Shown one piece after another: positions 1 to 5,501 of a DNA stretch of 5,501 nucleotides (position 1 is the first letter of the stretch; every line of letters begins with the position of its first letter). Where the stretch lies: the NCBI GenBank assembly GCA_041648755.1, contig JBAZOJ010000237.1:1-5501 (forward strand). Reading direction: 5' to 3'. Source of the DNA: JBAZOJ01 sp041648755. Its GTDB lineage: Bacteria > Planctomycetota > B143-G9. A program made the translations under genes and the position numbers. The notes under the pieces were generated by a model, which searched no databases, was not told the DNA's origin, and saw only the letters and a list, made by a program, of their open reading frames with translations.

Positions 1-117
1 TAAGCGCATCTTCGTTGTTTCGCATATGCAGCCTCGCTCCTTGGCGTGGCAGCATTTCACAATGTCTCGCGATTCCTTCTCCTTTTGCATCCCCCCGTAT
101 CCTTTTTTGCAAACGTC

Positions 118-126
118 TGGCATAAT
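118..126 (+). promoter_or_regulatory. possible extended -10 promoter for the buk-ptb-iorAB operon
   Basis: TGG followed by CATAAT matches an extended -10 element (TGN then TATAAT, five of six bases). No good -35 hexamer lies 16-18 bases upstream, which is tolerated by extended -10 promoters. Transcription would begin near 133, giving a leader of about 60 bases before buk. The rest of 1-192 shows no convincing gene, RNA or terminator. The element is short and could be chance. It is the best candidate in the leader, but a promoter left of the window is not excluded. Confidence 0.35.
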
Positions 127-180
127 ACTTCGGAGTCCACTCGCGCTTTTCGTCACGATTTCAGCACAGTCGCCAAAACG

Positions 181-187
181 AAAGGAG
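181..187 (+). promoter_or_regulatory. Shine-Dalgarno sequence that sets the buk start
   Basis: AAAGGAG lies five bases before ATG 193. The reading frame stays open upstream to an ATG at 46, but that codon has no Shine-Dalgarno sequence. The extra 49 residues it would add do not resemble a kinase N-terminus, whereas the family's first beta strand begins a few residues after Met 193. This site therefore decides the start. Confidence 0.85.
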
Positions 188-192
188 CGCCG

Positions 193-1356
193 ATGGCGTC
201 CGAGCCATATCTGATCCTGTGTATCAACCCCGGCTCGACTTCCACCAAGGTTGGCGTCTTCTCCGACGCCGTAGCCCTCCACGTACTGAAAATTGACCAC
301 AACCCCGAGGAACTCAAGAGCTTCAAGCGCGTCTCCGACCAGAGCGAATATCGCGCAGGCGTGATTGAGGAATTTCTCGGCCGTTCGGGCGTCAAAGTCT
401 CCGACCTGTCAGCCGTCGTCGGTCGCGGTGGGATGACGAAACCTCTTCCCGGCGGAACGTATCGTGTCAACGATGCTATGCTCGAAGACCTTGCTGAATA
501 CTCACTAAAGTATTATGGCTCAGAACACATAGCCAATCTCGGCGCCTCCCTTGCACTTTCCGTTGCCCGTCGTGCTGGCGCGCCCGCCTTCATAATTGAC
601 CCCATCGCAACAGACGACTTCATCCCTCTCACGCGGCTTTCCGGCGTCCCCGAGGTCGAGCGTGTCTCCCTCATGCACTCCCTGAACTTGCGCGCAAAGG
701 CTCGTCACGCAGCAGCACAAGTCGGCAAGCCTTTCAGCGACATCAACATGATCGGATGCCATCTCGGCGGCGGAATCTCAATGGCTGCGTTCGAAAAGGG
801 CAAGGCCATTGACGCCAATCATGGCCTGATGGGCTATGGTCCCTTCTCGCCCCAGCGCGCGGGCACCCTGGCAATTGCAGCGGTAATGGAAATGTGCTTC
901 AGCGGCAAGTACACCCCCGACCAGCTCAGGAAGAAACTCGGAACCCAGTCGGGCTTCATAGGCTATCTCGGCACAGACGATGGCCGCGAGATACGCCGTC
1001 GCATCGAGTCCGGCGACAAGACGGCCACACTTGTCGTCGAGGCATGCGCTCTGCAGATTGCCAAGGAAATTGCCGCGCTTGCCGCCTCGATGTCCGGTGA
1101 TGTCCAGTGCGTATTCATAACAGGAGGGCTCGCGAACGCGGAATATCTCACCGAGCCCCTTGTGCGCCGTATCAAGTTCCTCGCGCCCATCTATGTCCTC
1201 CCCGGCGAGGACGAGCTCATCGCCATGGCTGAGGGCGCGCTCCGCGTTCTCCGCGGCGAAGAGACCCCGCGCGACTACTCAGCCGAGGATTCTCTCCGCG
1301 CCCGGCTCGAAGATCCCGCGAAATTCAAGGTTCTCAACAGTCTGCGCAAGGAGTGA
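193..1356 (+). CDS. buk: butyrate kinase family protein (acyl-phosphate to ATP)
   Basis: Cytoplasmic carboxylate kinase of the ASKHA (acetokinase/actin/Hsc70) fold. It catalyses acyl phosphate + ADP to carboxylate + ATP, reversibly. Of its 387 residues, the N-terminal phosphate loop is INPGSTSTKVGVF at 11-23, GRGG lies at 77-80, the central HLGGGIS at 190-196, the adenosine-binding ITGGLA at 309-314, and the family-typical GEDEL at 338-342. The start at 193 follows a strong Shine-Dalgarno sequence; a longer in-frame version from 46 is rejected. Classical butyrate kinases are about 355-375 residues, and the excess here is largely a charged C-terminal tail from about residue 360. It is first in the operon, three bases before ptb, its usual partner. 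Family assignment is secure. Substrate is not: members of this family also take branched-chain and other acyl phosphates, and the iorAB neighbours suggest an aryl or branched acid (inference). Confidence 0.95.
   Translation: MASEPYLILCINPGSTSTKVGVFSDAVALHVLKIDHNPEELKSFKRVSDQSEYRAGVIEEFLGRSGVKVSDLSAVVGRGGMTKPLPGGTYRVNDAMLEDLAEYSLKYYGSEHIANLGASLALSVARRAGAPAFIIDPIATDDFIPLTRLSGVPEVERVSLMHSLNLRAKARHAAAQVGKPFSDINMIGCHLGGGISMAAFEKGKAIDANHGLMGYGPFSPQRAGTLAIAAVMEMCFSGKYTPDQLRKKLGTQSGFIGYLGTDDGREIRRRIESGDKTATLVVEACALQIAKEIAALAASMSGDVQCVFITGGLANAEYLTEPLVRRIKFLAPIYVLPGEDELIAMAEGALRVLRGEETPRDYSAEDSLRARLEDPAKFKVLNSLRKE
1348..1353 (+). promoter_or_regulatory. Shine-Dalgarno sequence supporting the GTG start of ptb
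   Basis: AAGGAG lies within the last sense codons of buk, six bases before GTG 1360. It supports the GTG rather than the next in-frame ATG at 1396. The buk stop lies between this site and the ptb start, so ribosomes ending buk are well placed to reinitiate. Confidence 0.8.
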
Positions 1357-1359
1357 ACC

Positions 1360-2280
1360 GTGCTTAAGGACTACTCCGCCCTGCATGCCCAAGCGATGGG
1401 CGCCAACCGCCAGACCCTCGCCGTTGTCGAGGCCGGTGACCACGAAGTGATAGAAGCCTGCGTCAAGGCTCATCACGAAGGCGTCGCCGATTCCCTCTTC
1501 ATCGGCAATCCTGACAAGATCCTGGCCGCCGCCGCTACGGTCGGCCTGAAACCTGCGCCCTCAACGCTTATCCCTTCCCAATCGCCCGAAGAGTCCGTCA
1601 GAATCGCGGCCACTCTCGTCCGGGAGGGTCGCGCCTCAATGCTGATGAAGGGCCATTTGCCCACCGCGGCACTTATGAAGGGCGTTCTCGATAAGGAAAA
1701 CGGCCTTCGCACAGGCTCAGTGCTCAGCCACGTGATGGTCGCTTACGCAACCAACCTGGACCGCTGGCTGCTGATGTCGGACGCGGGACTGAATATCGCT
1801 CCCGATGCGGACATGCTCGCGGCTATCGTCAGGAACGCCGTAGCGGTTGCACACTCCCTGGGCATCACCCGCCCGAAAGTAGCCTGCCTCTCGGCCGTCG
1901 AGGTGGAAAATCCCAAGATCCCTTCCACCCTTCTTTGCGCAGAGATGAAAAAGCGCAACGAAAAGGGCGATATCTCGGGCTGCCTCGTCGAAGGCCCCAT
2001 GGCCATTGACCTTGCGTTGTCTCAGTTCGCGGTAAAGGCCAAGGAATACCCGACAAACGGAGTCGCGGGCGCAGCCGATGTCCTGATCGTCCCCGAACTC
2101 GTCTCCGGCAATGTTCTGGGCAAGGCCTTCATCTACTGTGCCTCATATCGCTGCTCCGGCATAATCGTCGGTGCGCGCGTTCCCATCGTCCTGCTCTCTC
2201 GTTCCGACACTGCCGACGTAAAGCTCGACTCCATCGCACTCGCTTGTGTCTACGCCCAGTTCCACAAAGTAACGTCTTAG
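1360..2280 (+). CDS. ptb: phosphate butyryltransferase family protein (acyl-CoA to acyl phosphate)
   Basis: Cytoplasmic phosphate acyltransferase of the Pta/Ptb family, catalysing acyl-CoA + phosphate to acyl phosphate + CoA. The 306 residues match the usual length of about 300 and are complete. Recognisable blocks are LMKGHLPTA at 95-103, LRTGSVLSHV at 116-125, the VEVENPKIPST segment in the middle, EGPMAID at 211-217, ADVLIVPELVSGNVL at 239-253, and the C-terminal GARVPIVLLSRSD segment. The N-terminal half lacks the extra domains of long Pta proteins, and pairing with buk favours Ptb over phosphate acetyltransferase. Translation starts at GTG, three bases after the buk stop. The 3' end abuts the iorA Shine-Dalgarno sequence, so it is almost certainly co-transcribed. 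Known Ptb enzymes are broad, accepting C4 and branched acyl-CoAs. An arylacetyl-CoA substrate is suggested by the iorAB linkage but cannot be read from the sequence. Confidence 0.93.
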   Translation: MLKDYSALHAQAMGANRQTLAVVEAGDHEVIEACVKAHHEGVADSLFIGNPDKILAAAATVGLKPAPSTLIPSQSPEESVRIAATLVREGRASMLMKGHLPTAALMKGVLDKENGLRTGSVLSHVMVAYATNLDRWLLMSDAGLNIAPDADMLAAIVRNAVAVAHSLGITRPKVACLSAVEVENPKIPSTLLCAEMKKRNEKGDISGCLVEGPMAIDLALSQFAVKAKEYPTNGVAGAADVLIVPELVSGNVLGKAFIYCASYRCSGIIVGARVPIVLLSRSDTADVKLDSIALACVYAQFHKVTS

Positions 2281-2284
2281 GAGG
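2279..2284 (+). promoter_or_regulatory. Shine-Dalgarno sequence of iorA overlapping the ptb stop
   Basis: AGGAGG is a perfect anti-Shine-Dalgarno complement that shares its first two bases with the ptb TAG stop and lies six bases before ATG 2291. The overlap suggests tight coupling of ptb termination and iorA initiation. Confidence 0.85.
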
Positions 2285-2290
2285 ACATAG

Positions 2291-4090
2291 ATGGACAAAC
2301 GGATTATGTCCGGCAACGAAGCCCTCGCCCGTGGAGCCTTCGAAGGCGGTGTGCGCGTCGCTTCCGCCTATCCCGGCACCCCGAGCACCGAAATCCTCGA
2401 GTACATCGCCGAATCCTACAAGAGCCACATTTACTGCGAGTGGGCTCCTAACGAAAAAGTCGCCGCGGAGGTCGTCAGCGGTTCGTCAATGGCCGGTGCG
2501 CGCTCGATATGCGCCCAGAAGCACGTCGGCCTCAACGTGGCTGCTGACCCGCTTTTCTCAATCGCTTATATCGGAGCCAAGGGTTCGCTGGTGTTCATCG
2601 TCGCCGATGACCCCGGCTGCCATTCCTCCCAGAACGAACAGGACTGCCGACACTTCGGCCGCGCCGCCAAGATCCCGGTCATCGAGCCTTCCGACTCCCA
2701 GGAGTGCAAGGACTTCATGATCGAGGCCCTCGATCTTTCCGAGAAGCTCGATACCCCTGTGCTGCTGCGCACAACGACCCGTGTCGCCCACTCCACCGGC
2801 ATCGTGACCCTCGGCGAACGTGTGGAGCATCCAGTCAAGGGGTACGAGCGGAATATCCGCCGTAACGTGGTCATTCCCGCCCACGCCCGCCTGATGCACA
2901 TCGAGGTTGAGAAGCGCCTCAAGACCCTCGCAGAGATGGGCGCGACCAGCCCCCTTAACCGCATCGAGGAAGGCCCTGACAAGTCCGTAGGCTTCATCAC
3001 CTCGGGGATTTCCTACCAATACATTAAGGAACTCCTGCCCAATGCTTGCATACTCAAGCTCGGCCTGACCTGGCCGCTGCCTGAGAAACTCGTGCGCGAC
3101 TTTGCCGCGCGCGTAGGCCGCGTAATTGTGGTCGAGGAAAACGAGCCCTTCCTCGAAAACGAGATCAAGGCACTTGGAATTGCCTGTGAAGGCCGCAAGT
3201 ACTTCCCCGCCGTAAACGAATTTAACGCGAACATAGTGGCAAAGGGCCTCAAGGAAGCAGGCGTCTTCAAGGCCGACTTCCCGACCCCGCGCGCAATTTC
3301 CGTCAAAGCCAAGATCCCCGGCAGGCCCCCAACGCTCTGCCCGGGCTGCCCGCACAGGGGCGTTTTCTACACCTTGCGCAAGCTTGATGTCAATGTAACC
3401 GGCGACATAGGCTGCTACACGCTCGGTATGATGCCCCCGCTCAGCGCGCTCCACACCTGCCAGAACATGGGCGCGTCCATATCCCACGCCTATGGCCTCG
3501 AAAAGGCAGTCGGCCCCGAGATAAGCAAGAAGACCGTCGCAGTCATCGGCGATTCCACCTTCCTCCACAGCGGAATCACCGGCCTGATGAACGCGGTGTA
3601 CAACAAGTCCAACATCACCGTCATGATACTCGACAACCGCATTACCGCTATGACCGGCCACCAGCAAAATCCGGGCACCGGCCACACCCTTATGGGCGAG
3701 ACGGCTACCGAGGTCGATCTTGTCGCCTTATGCAAGTCAATCGGAGTGCAGAACATCGCCACGGTTGACCCGCTTGACGCCAAGGCTATGCTGGCTGCTC
3801 TGCAAAGTGCGCTTGCGACCGAAGGCGTCTCCGTCCTGATCACCAAGGCCCCGTGCGCCCTGATTATCAGGGAGAAGCGTGACGTGTACGAGGTCGACCC
3901 TGACGTTTGCGTTGCGTGCGGAACGTGCCTGAAGGTGGGCTGCGTCGCAATATCCAAGACCGGCGAACCGCATCCCAAGACACGGCGGCTGCGCAGCAAG
4001 ATCGACCCGGTTCTTTGCGTAGGCTGCGGCTTCTGCGCTCAGGTCTGCCCCGTCTCCGCAATCCGCAAGGCTCCCAAGGAGGTAAAATGA
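2291..4090 (+). CDS. iorA: indolepyruvate ferredoxin oxidoreductase, alpha subunit
   Basis: Large catalytic subunit of the thiamine-diphosphate and iron-sulfur enzyme that converts an aryl 2-oxoacid + CoA + oxidised ferredoxin to aryl acyl-CoA + CO2 + reduced ferredoxin. The 599 residues are within the family range. In order: a pyrimidine-binding domain (about 5-180) with the hallmark blocks YPGTPSTEI, NEKVAAE at 54-60 and DDPGCHSSQNEQD at 106-118; a middle transketolase-C-like domain (about 200-310); a TPP domain with CPGCPHRG at 350-357, GDIGCYTLG at 371-379, GDS at 420-422 and LDNRITAMTGHQ ending near 458; and a C-terminal two-cluster ferredoxin domain. The ferredoxin cysteines are 540, 543, 546, 551 and 576, 579, 582, 586. 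The protein overlaps iorB by four bases, the usual gene pair. Indolepyruvate, phenylpyruvate and hydroxyphenylpyruvate are the family's known substrates. The exact preference here, and whether it runs oxidatively or reductively, cannot be told from sequence. Confidence 0.95.
   Translation: MDKRIMSGNEALARGAFEGGVRVASAYPGTPSTEILEYIAESYKSHIYCEWAPNEKVAAEVVSGSSMAGARSICAQKHVGLNVAADPLFSIAYIGAKGSLVFIVADDPGCHSSQNEQDCRHFGRAAKIPVIEPSDSQECKDFMIEALDLSEKLDTPVLLRTTTRVAHSTGIVTLGERVEHPVKGYERNIRRNVVIPAHARLMHIEVEKRLKTLAEMGATSPLNRIEEGPDKSVGFITSGISYQYIKELLPNACILKLGLTWPLPEKLVRDFAARVGRVIVVEENEPFLENEIKALGIACEGRKYFPAVNEFNANIVAKGLKEAGVFKADFPTPRAISVKAKIPGRPPTLCPGCPHRGVFYTLRKLDVNVTGDIGCYTLGMMPPLSALHTCQNMGASISHAYGLEKAVGPEISKKTVAVIGDSTFLHSGITGLMNAVYNKSNITVMILDNRITAMTGHQQNPGTGHTLMGETATEVDLVALCKSIGVQNIATVDPLDAKAMLAALQSALATEGVSVLITKAPCALIIREKRDVYEVDPDVCVACGTCLKVGCVAISKTGEPHPKTRRLRSKIDPVLCVGCGFCAQVCPVSAIRKAPKEVK
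4077..4082 (+). promoter_or_regulatory. Shine-Dalgarno sequence of iorB inside the end of iorA
   Basis: AGGAGG lies four bases before ATG 4087 and within the last codons of iorA. It fixes the iorB start at the ATGA overlap rather than at any of the 60 upstream in-frame codons, which are antisense-like filler encoded across the iorA ferredoxin domain. Confidence 0.85.
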
Positions 4091-4662
4091 CCGGCGTAAC
4101 CAACGTGCTCATTTCGGGCGTGGGCGGCCAGGGAACCATCCTTGCCTCCGACATCCTATCCGAGGCAGCGCTCGAGGCCGGATTTGACGTAAAAAAGAGC
4201 GAAATCCACGGCATGGCCCAGCGGGGAGGCACCGTCGTCTCCCAGGTCCGCTTCGGCCCCAAGGTCTATTCCCCCATCATCCCCGAGGGCGATGTCCATT
4301 ACTTCCTCGCTTTCGAACTGGTCGAATCCCTTCGGTTCGTCCAGAATGTCCGCGCCGACGGGGCGATCCTCGTCAACGAGCAGATTATTCCTTCCAGCAC
4401 CATTCTTGCGGGCCTTGATGAATACCCCGCCGACCCGCTTGAAGGTGTGTCTTCGCTCGTGCGCGAACTCACCGTAATCCCCGCGGCAAAGGCCGCGACC
4501 GAACTGGGCAACCCCCGCGTTGCCAATGTCATCCTGCTTGGCGCCCTCGCCAAGCGGACCGGCCTGCCGCTCGATGCTTTCCGCAACGCCATCCGGCGAC
4601 TGGTTAAGCCCCGCTTCGTTGACCTCAACCTGAAGGCCTTCGAGAAGGGACTGTCTTACTGA
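4087..4662 (+). CDS. iorB: indolepyruvate ferredoxin oxidoreductase, beta subunit
   Basis: Small subunit of the IorAB complex, equivalent to the gamma domain of pyruvate:ferredoxin oxidoreductases and thought to take part in CoA binding. The 191 residues match the usual length of about 190-200. It opens with the Rossmann-like GVGGQGTILAS block at 11-21. The family signature EIHGMAQRGG is at 39-48 and is followed by a VVSQVRFG strand. The C-terminal part includes NPRVANVILLGALA, also typical. No iron-sulfur cysteine motif is present, as expected. The ATG overlaps the iorA stop (ATGA), so the subunits are translationally coupled, which suits a stoichiometric complex. It is the last gene of the operon: a terminator begins 26 bases after its stop. 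In many genomes a phenylacetate-CoA ligase (paaK) follows iorB; none is present here. Confidence 0.94.
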   Translation: MTGVTNVLISGVGGQGTILASDILSEAALEAGFDVKKSEIHGMAQRGGTVVSQVRFGPKVYSPIIPEGDVHYFLAFELVESLRFVQNVRADGAILVNEQIIPSSTILAGLDEYPADPLEGVSSLVRELTVIPAAKAATELGNPRVANVILLGALAKRTGLPLDAFRNAIRRLVKPRFVDLNLKAFEKGLSY

Positions 4663-4687
4663 ACATGTTCAGCCCACGCTGTAAGTC

Positions 4688-4721
4688 AAGGGGGCGACCT
4701 TTCGGTTGCCCCTTTCTTTTT
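4688..4721 (+). terminator. intrinsic terminator after iorB
   Basis: A 12-bp stem pairs AAGGGGGCGACC (4688-4699) with GGTTGCCCCTTT (4704-4715) across a TTTC loop. It contains two G-T wobbles and is followed by CTTTTT (4716-4721). GC-rich stem, tetraloop and T-tract are all in textbook form. It ends the operon and insulates it from the gene at 4855. The reverse strand lacks an equivalent T-tract after the stem apart from a weak TT, so it is read as one-directional. Confidence 0.92.
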
Positions 4722-4800
4722 CACTACTCAGTCTGATCCGTCGGCCCCGTCCAATCGGCCTGGTCATTTCTCCTGTTTCCACTTTGAATGTAACTTCTCT

Positions 4801-4829
4801 TTGACAACATCGTTCCAACTGCGTACAAT
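4801..4829 (+). promoter_or_regulatory. near-consensus sigma70 promoter of the secreted-protein gene
   Basis: TTGACA (4801-4806, perfect -35) is separated by exactly 17 bases from TACAAT (4824-4829, five of six for -10). The likely transcription start is the A at 4836, giving a leader of about 19 bases. Placement after the iorB terminator and just before the gene at 4855 makes this a confident call. No operator-like inverted repeat was seen around it, so expression may be largely constitutive (inference). Confidence 0.85.
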
Positions 4830-4845
4830 CCTCTGAGCAACCCTT

Positions 4846-4849
4846 GGAG
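4846..4849 (+). promoter_or_regulatory. Shine-Dalgarno sequence of the secreted-protein gene
   Basis: GGAG lies five bases before ATG 4855. It is shorter than the operon's sites but correctly spaced, and it supports this ATG over the later in-frame ATG at 4960, which would remove the signal peptide. Confidence 0.7.
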
Positions 4850-4854
4850 TCTTT

Positions 4855-5501
4855 ATGAATGTTGCCCTACGCCACAAGCCCTCCGCGTTCCTCATCCTGC
4901 TGCTGTGCTCACTCGCTCTCGCGCTCCAGAGCCCTACTGCTCCGGCCGAAGAAATAGTTATGGCGCCTATCACCGTTGATTGCGCCAAGGCGGAGAACTT
5001 CAGCCGCGCTGTGCTTGGGATGACACCCCATCGCGGCGACACCACGCGCGCTGATGCACTCAAGCTGCTTAACACCGCCGGAATCCATGGCCCCACGGGC
5101 GGCATCGACGCAGATACATACAATTGGAAAGACCTCGCTTCCGGCCGCGAATCCGCCGACCCCAAAGTCACAACCCTGCAACTCCTCCGCGAAGCCAAGG
5201 AACGCACCTCTGAGGTAGTTATCACGGTCAACGCACGCGGATTCGGCAAAATGGAAGGCGACACTTGGACCTGTGCCGATACTCCCGTAGCTGAACTCGC
5301 CAAGCTCGCTGCCGACTGGGTCACCTACTGCAATGTGCTCATCCCAAAGTACAACAGCCGCTCACGAATCCCAAAGGGCCCGGATAAGGACCTGATTGAC
5401 TCCATCAAGTGGGGTACCGCCCCCATTCTCCCCGACAACAAGGAAGTGCTTCGCCGCGTGATGTACTGGCAAATCGGCTGCACCCCCGAAGTCGACACCG
5501 T
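4855..5501 (+). CDS. secreted glycoside-hydrolase-like protein, 5' part only
   Basis: The frame is open from ATG 4855 to the window edge: 215 complete codons and no stop, so the C-terminus is missing. The first 31 residues form a Sec signal peptide, with basic residues at 6-8, a hydrophobic core at about 11-24, and probable cleavage after APA at 29-31. The protein is therefore exported. The mature part resembles the N-terminal half of clan GH-A TIM-barrel hydrolases such as alpha-L-arabinofuranosidase-like proteins. It has GGIDADTYNWKD at 82-93 (compare PGG..AD.Y.W), VVITVNARG at 121-129, ADWVTYCN at 153-160 and YWQIG at 204-208. Relatives continue with Asn-Glu-Pro, where Glu is the acid/base. 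Here the residues are C209, T210, P211, E212. Fold assignment comes from recalled motifs, so exact family and substrate are not assigned. It has its own promoter and seems functionally separate from the upstream operon. Confidence 0.75.
   Translation, partial: MNVALRHKPSAFLILLLCSLALALQSPTAPAEEIVMAPITVDCAKAENFSRAVLGMTPHRGDTTRADALKLLNTAGIHGPTGGIDADTYNWKDLASGRESADPKVTTLQLLREAKERTSEVVITVNARGFGKMEGDTWTCADTPVAELAKLAADWVTYCNVLIPKYNSRSRIPKGPDKDLIDSIKWGTAPILPDNKEVLRRVMYWQIGCTPEVDT

Larger units (their letters stand above)
193..4721 (+). other. predicted four-gene operon buk-ptb-iorA-iorB
   Basis: Gaps are 3 and 10 bases, then a 4-base overlap, and no promoter or terminator is evident between the genes. 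Each gene has a strong Shine-Dalgarno sequence and a hairpin terminator closes the set. The gene order is the reverse of the inferred reaction order (IorAB, then Ptb, then Buk). The combined chemistry is 2-oxoacid + CoA + oxidised ferredoxin to acyl-CoA, then acyl phosphate, then acid + ATP. Co-transcription is supported by the layout; the joint pathway is inference. Confidence 0.85.

Noticed and set aside
107..126. TTGCAA at 107-112 as a -35 element for CATAAT at 121-126
   Set aside because: The spacer is only 8 bases, far too short for a sigma70 promoter.
46..192. Longer butyrate kinase start at ATG 46
   Set aside because: No Shine-Dalgarno sequence, 49 residues without kinase character, and the candidate -10 element lies downstream of it; ATG 193 has a strong site.
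2558..3685. Long antisense frame (375 codons) opposite iorA
   Set aside because: Explained by the C/G-rich third positions of iorA; its translation is compositionally odd with no recognisable domain, and iorA is intact with all its motifs.
4660..4671. Perfect 12-base palindrome TGAACATGTTCA overlapping the iorB stop
   Set aside because: About one such palindrome is expected by chance in a window this size. It sits at the end of a gene, away from both promoters, and its GAAC-GTTC spacing does not match the LexA boxes I know.
4872..4911. Lipoprotein signal (Cys 18 within LLLCS) in the secreted protein
   Set aside because: The Cys lies in the middle of the hydrophobic core and the residues before it (LLL) do not fit a lipobox; cleavage after APA by signal peptidase I fits better.
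4764..5324. Antisense frame of 186 codons opposite the secreted-protein gene
   Set aside because: The + strand frame has a promoter, Shine-Dalgarno sequence, signal peptide and family-like motifs; the minus frame has none.
1..5501. CRISPR array, insertion sequence, tRNA/rRNA or riboswitch
   Set aside because: No regularly spaced repeats, transposase, terminal inverted repeats, tRNA-like cloverleaf or recognisable aptamer core was seen; both non-coding stretches are under 200 bases and are explained by promoters and a terminator.

Overview
The window carries a compact catabolic operon on the + strand, followed by the 5' part of an unrelated gene for a secreted protein. The DNA is GC-rich with a strong preference for C- or G-ending codons. 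The operon encodes a ferredoxin-dependent, oxygen-sensitive class of 2-oxoacid oxidoreductase, so the source is most likely an anaerobic bacterium. Shine-Dalgarno sequences, a sigma70-type promoter and an intrinsic terminator all have bacterial form. Nothing here fixes the phylum.

Layout: 1-192 is a leader with a possible extended -10 promoter. 193-1356 is buk (butyrate kinase family), 1360-2280 ptb (phosphate butyryltransferase family), 2291-4090 iorA and 4087-4662 iorB (alpha and beta subunits of indolepyruvate:ferredoxin oxidoreductase). The genes are separated by 3 nt, 10 nt and a 4-nt overlap, each has a good Shine-Dalgarno sequence, and a strong hairpin plus T-tract at 4688-4721 closes the unit. 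A near-consensus promoter at 4801-4829 then starts a separate gene at 4855 that runs off the right edge. It has a signal peptide and features of a TIM-barrel glycoside hydrolase.

How the genes fit together: IorAB would oxidatively decarboxylate an aryl (or related) 2-oxoacid, made by transamination of an amino acid, to acyl-CoA, CO2 and reduced ferredoxin. Ptb would exchange CoA for phosphate, and Buk would transfer the phosphate to ADP. The four genes thus form a complete route from 2-oxoacid to free carboxylic acid with one ATP and one pair of reduced-ferredoxin electrons. Many archaea finish the same route with an ADP-forming acyl-CoA synthetase. The reverse, assimilatory direction is also possible. 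The pathway assignment is inference from family membership and gene order.

The most unusual points are the co-transcription of Ptb-Buk with IorAB, and the secreted hydrolase-like protein, in which the expected catalytic Asn-Glu of the barrel motif appears as Cys-Thr.
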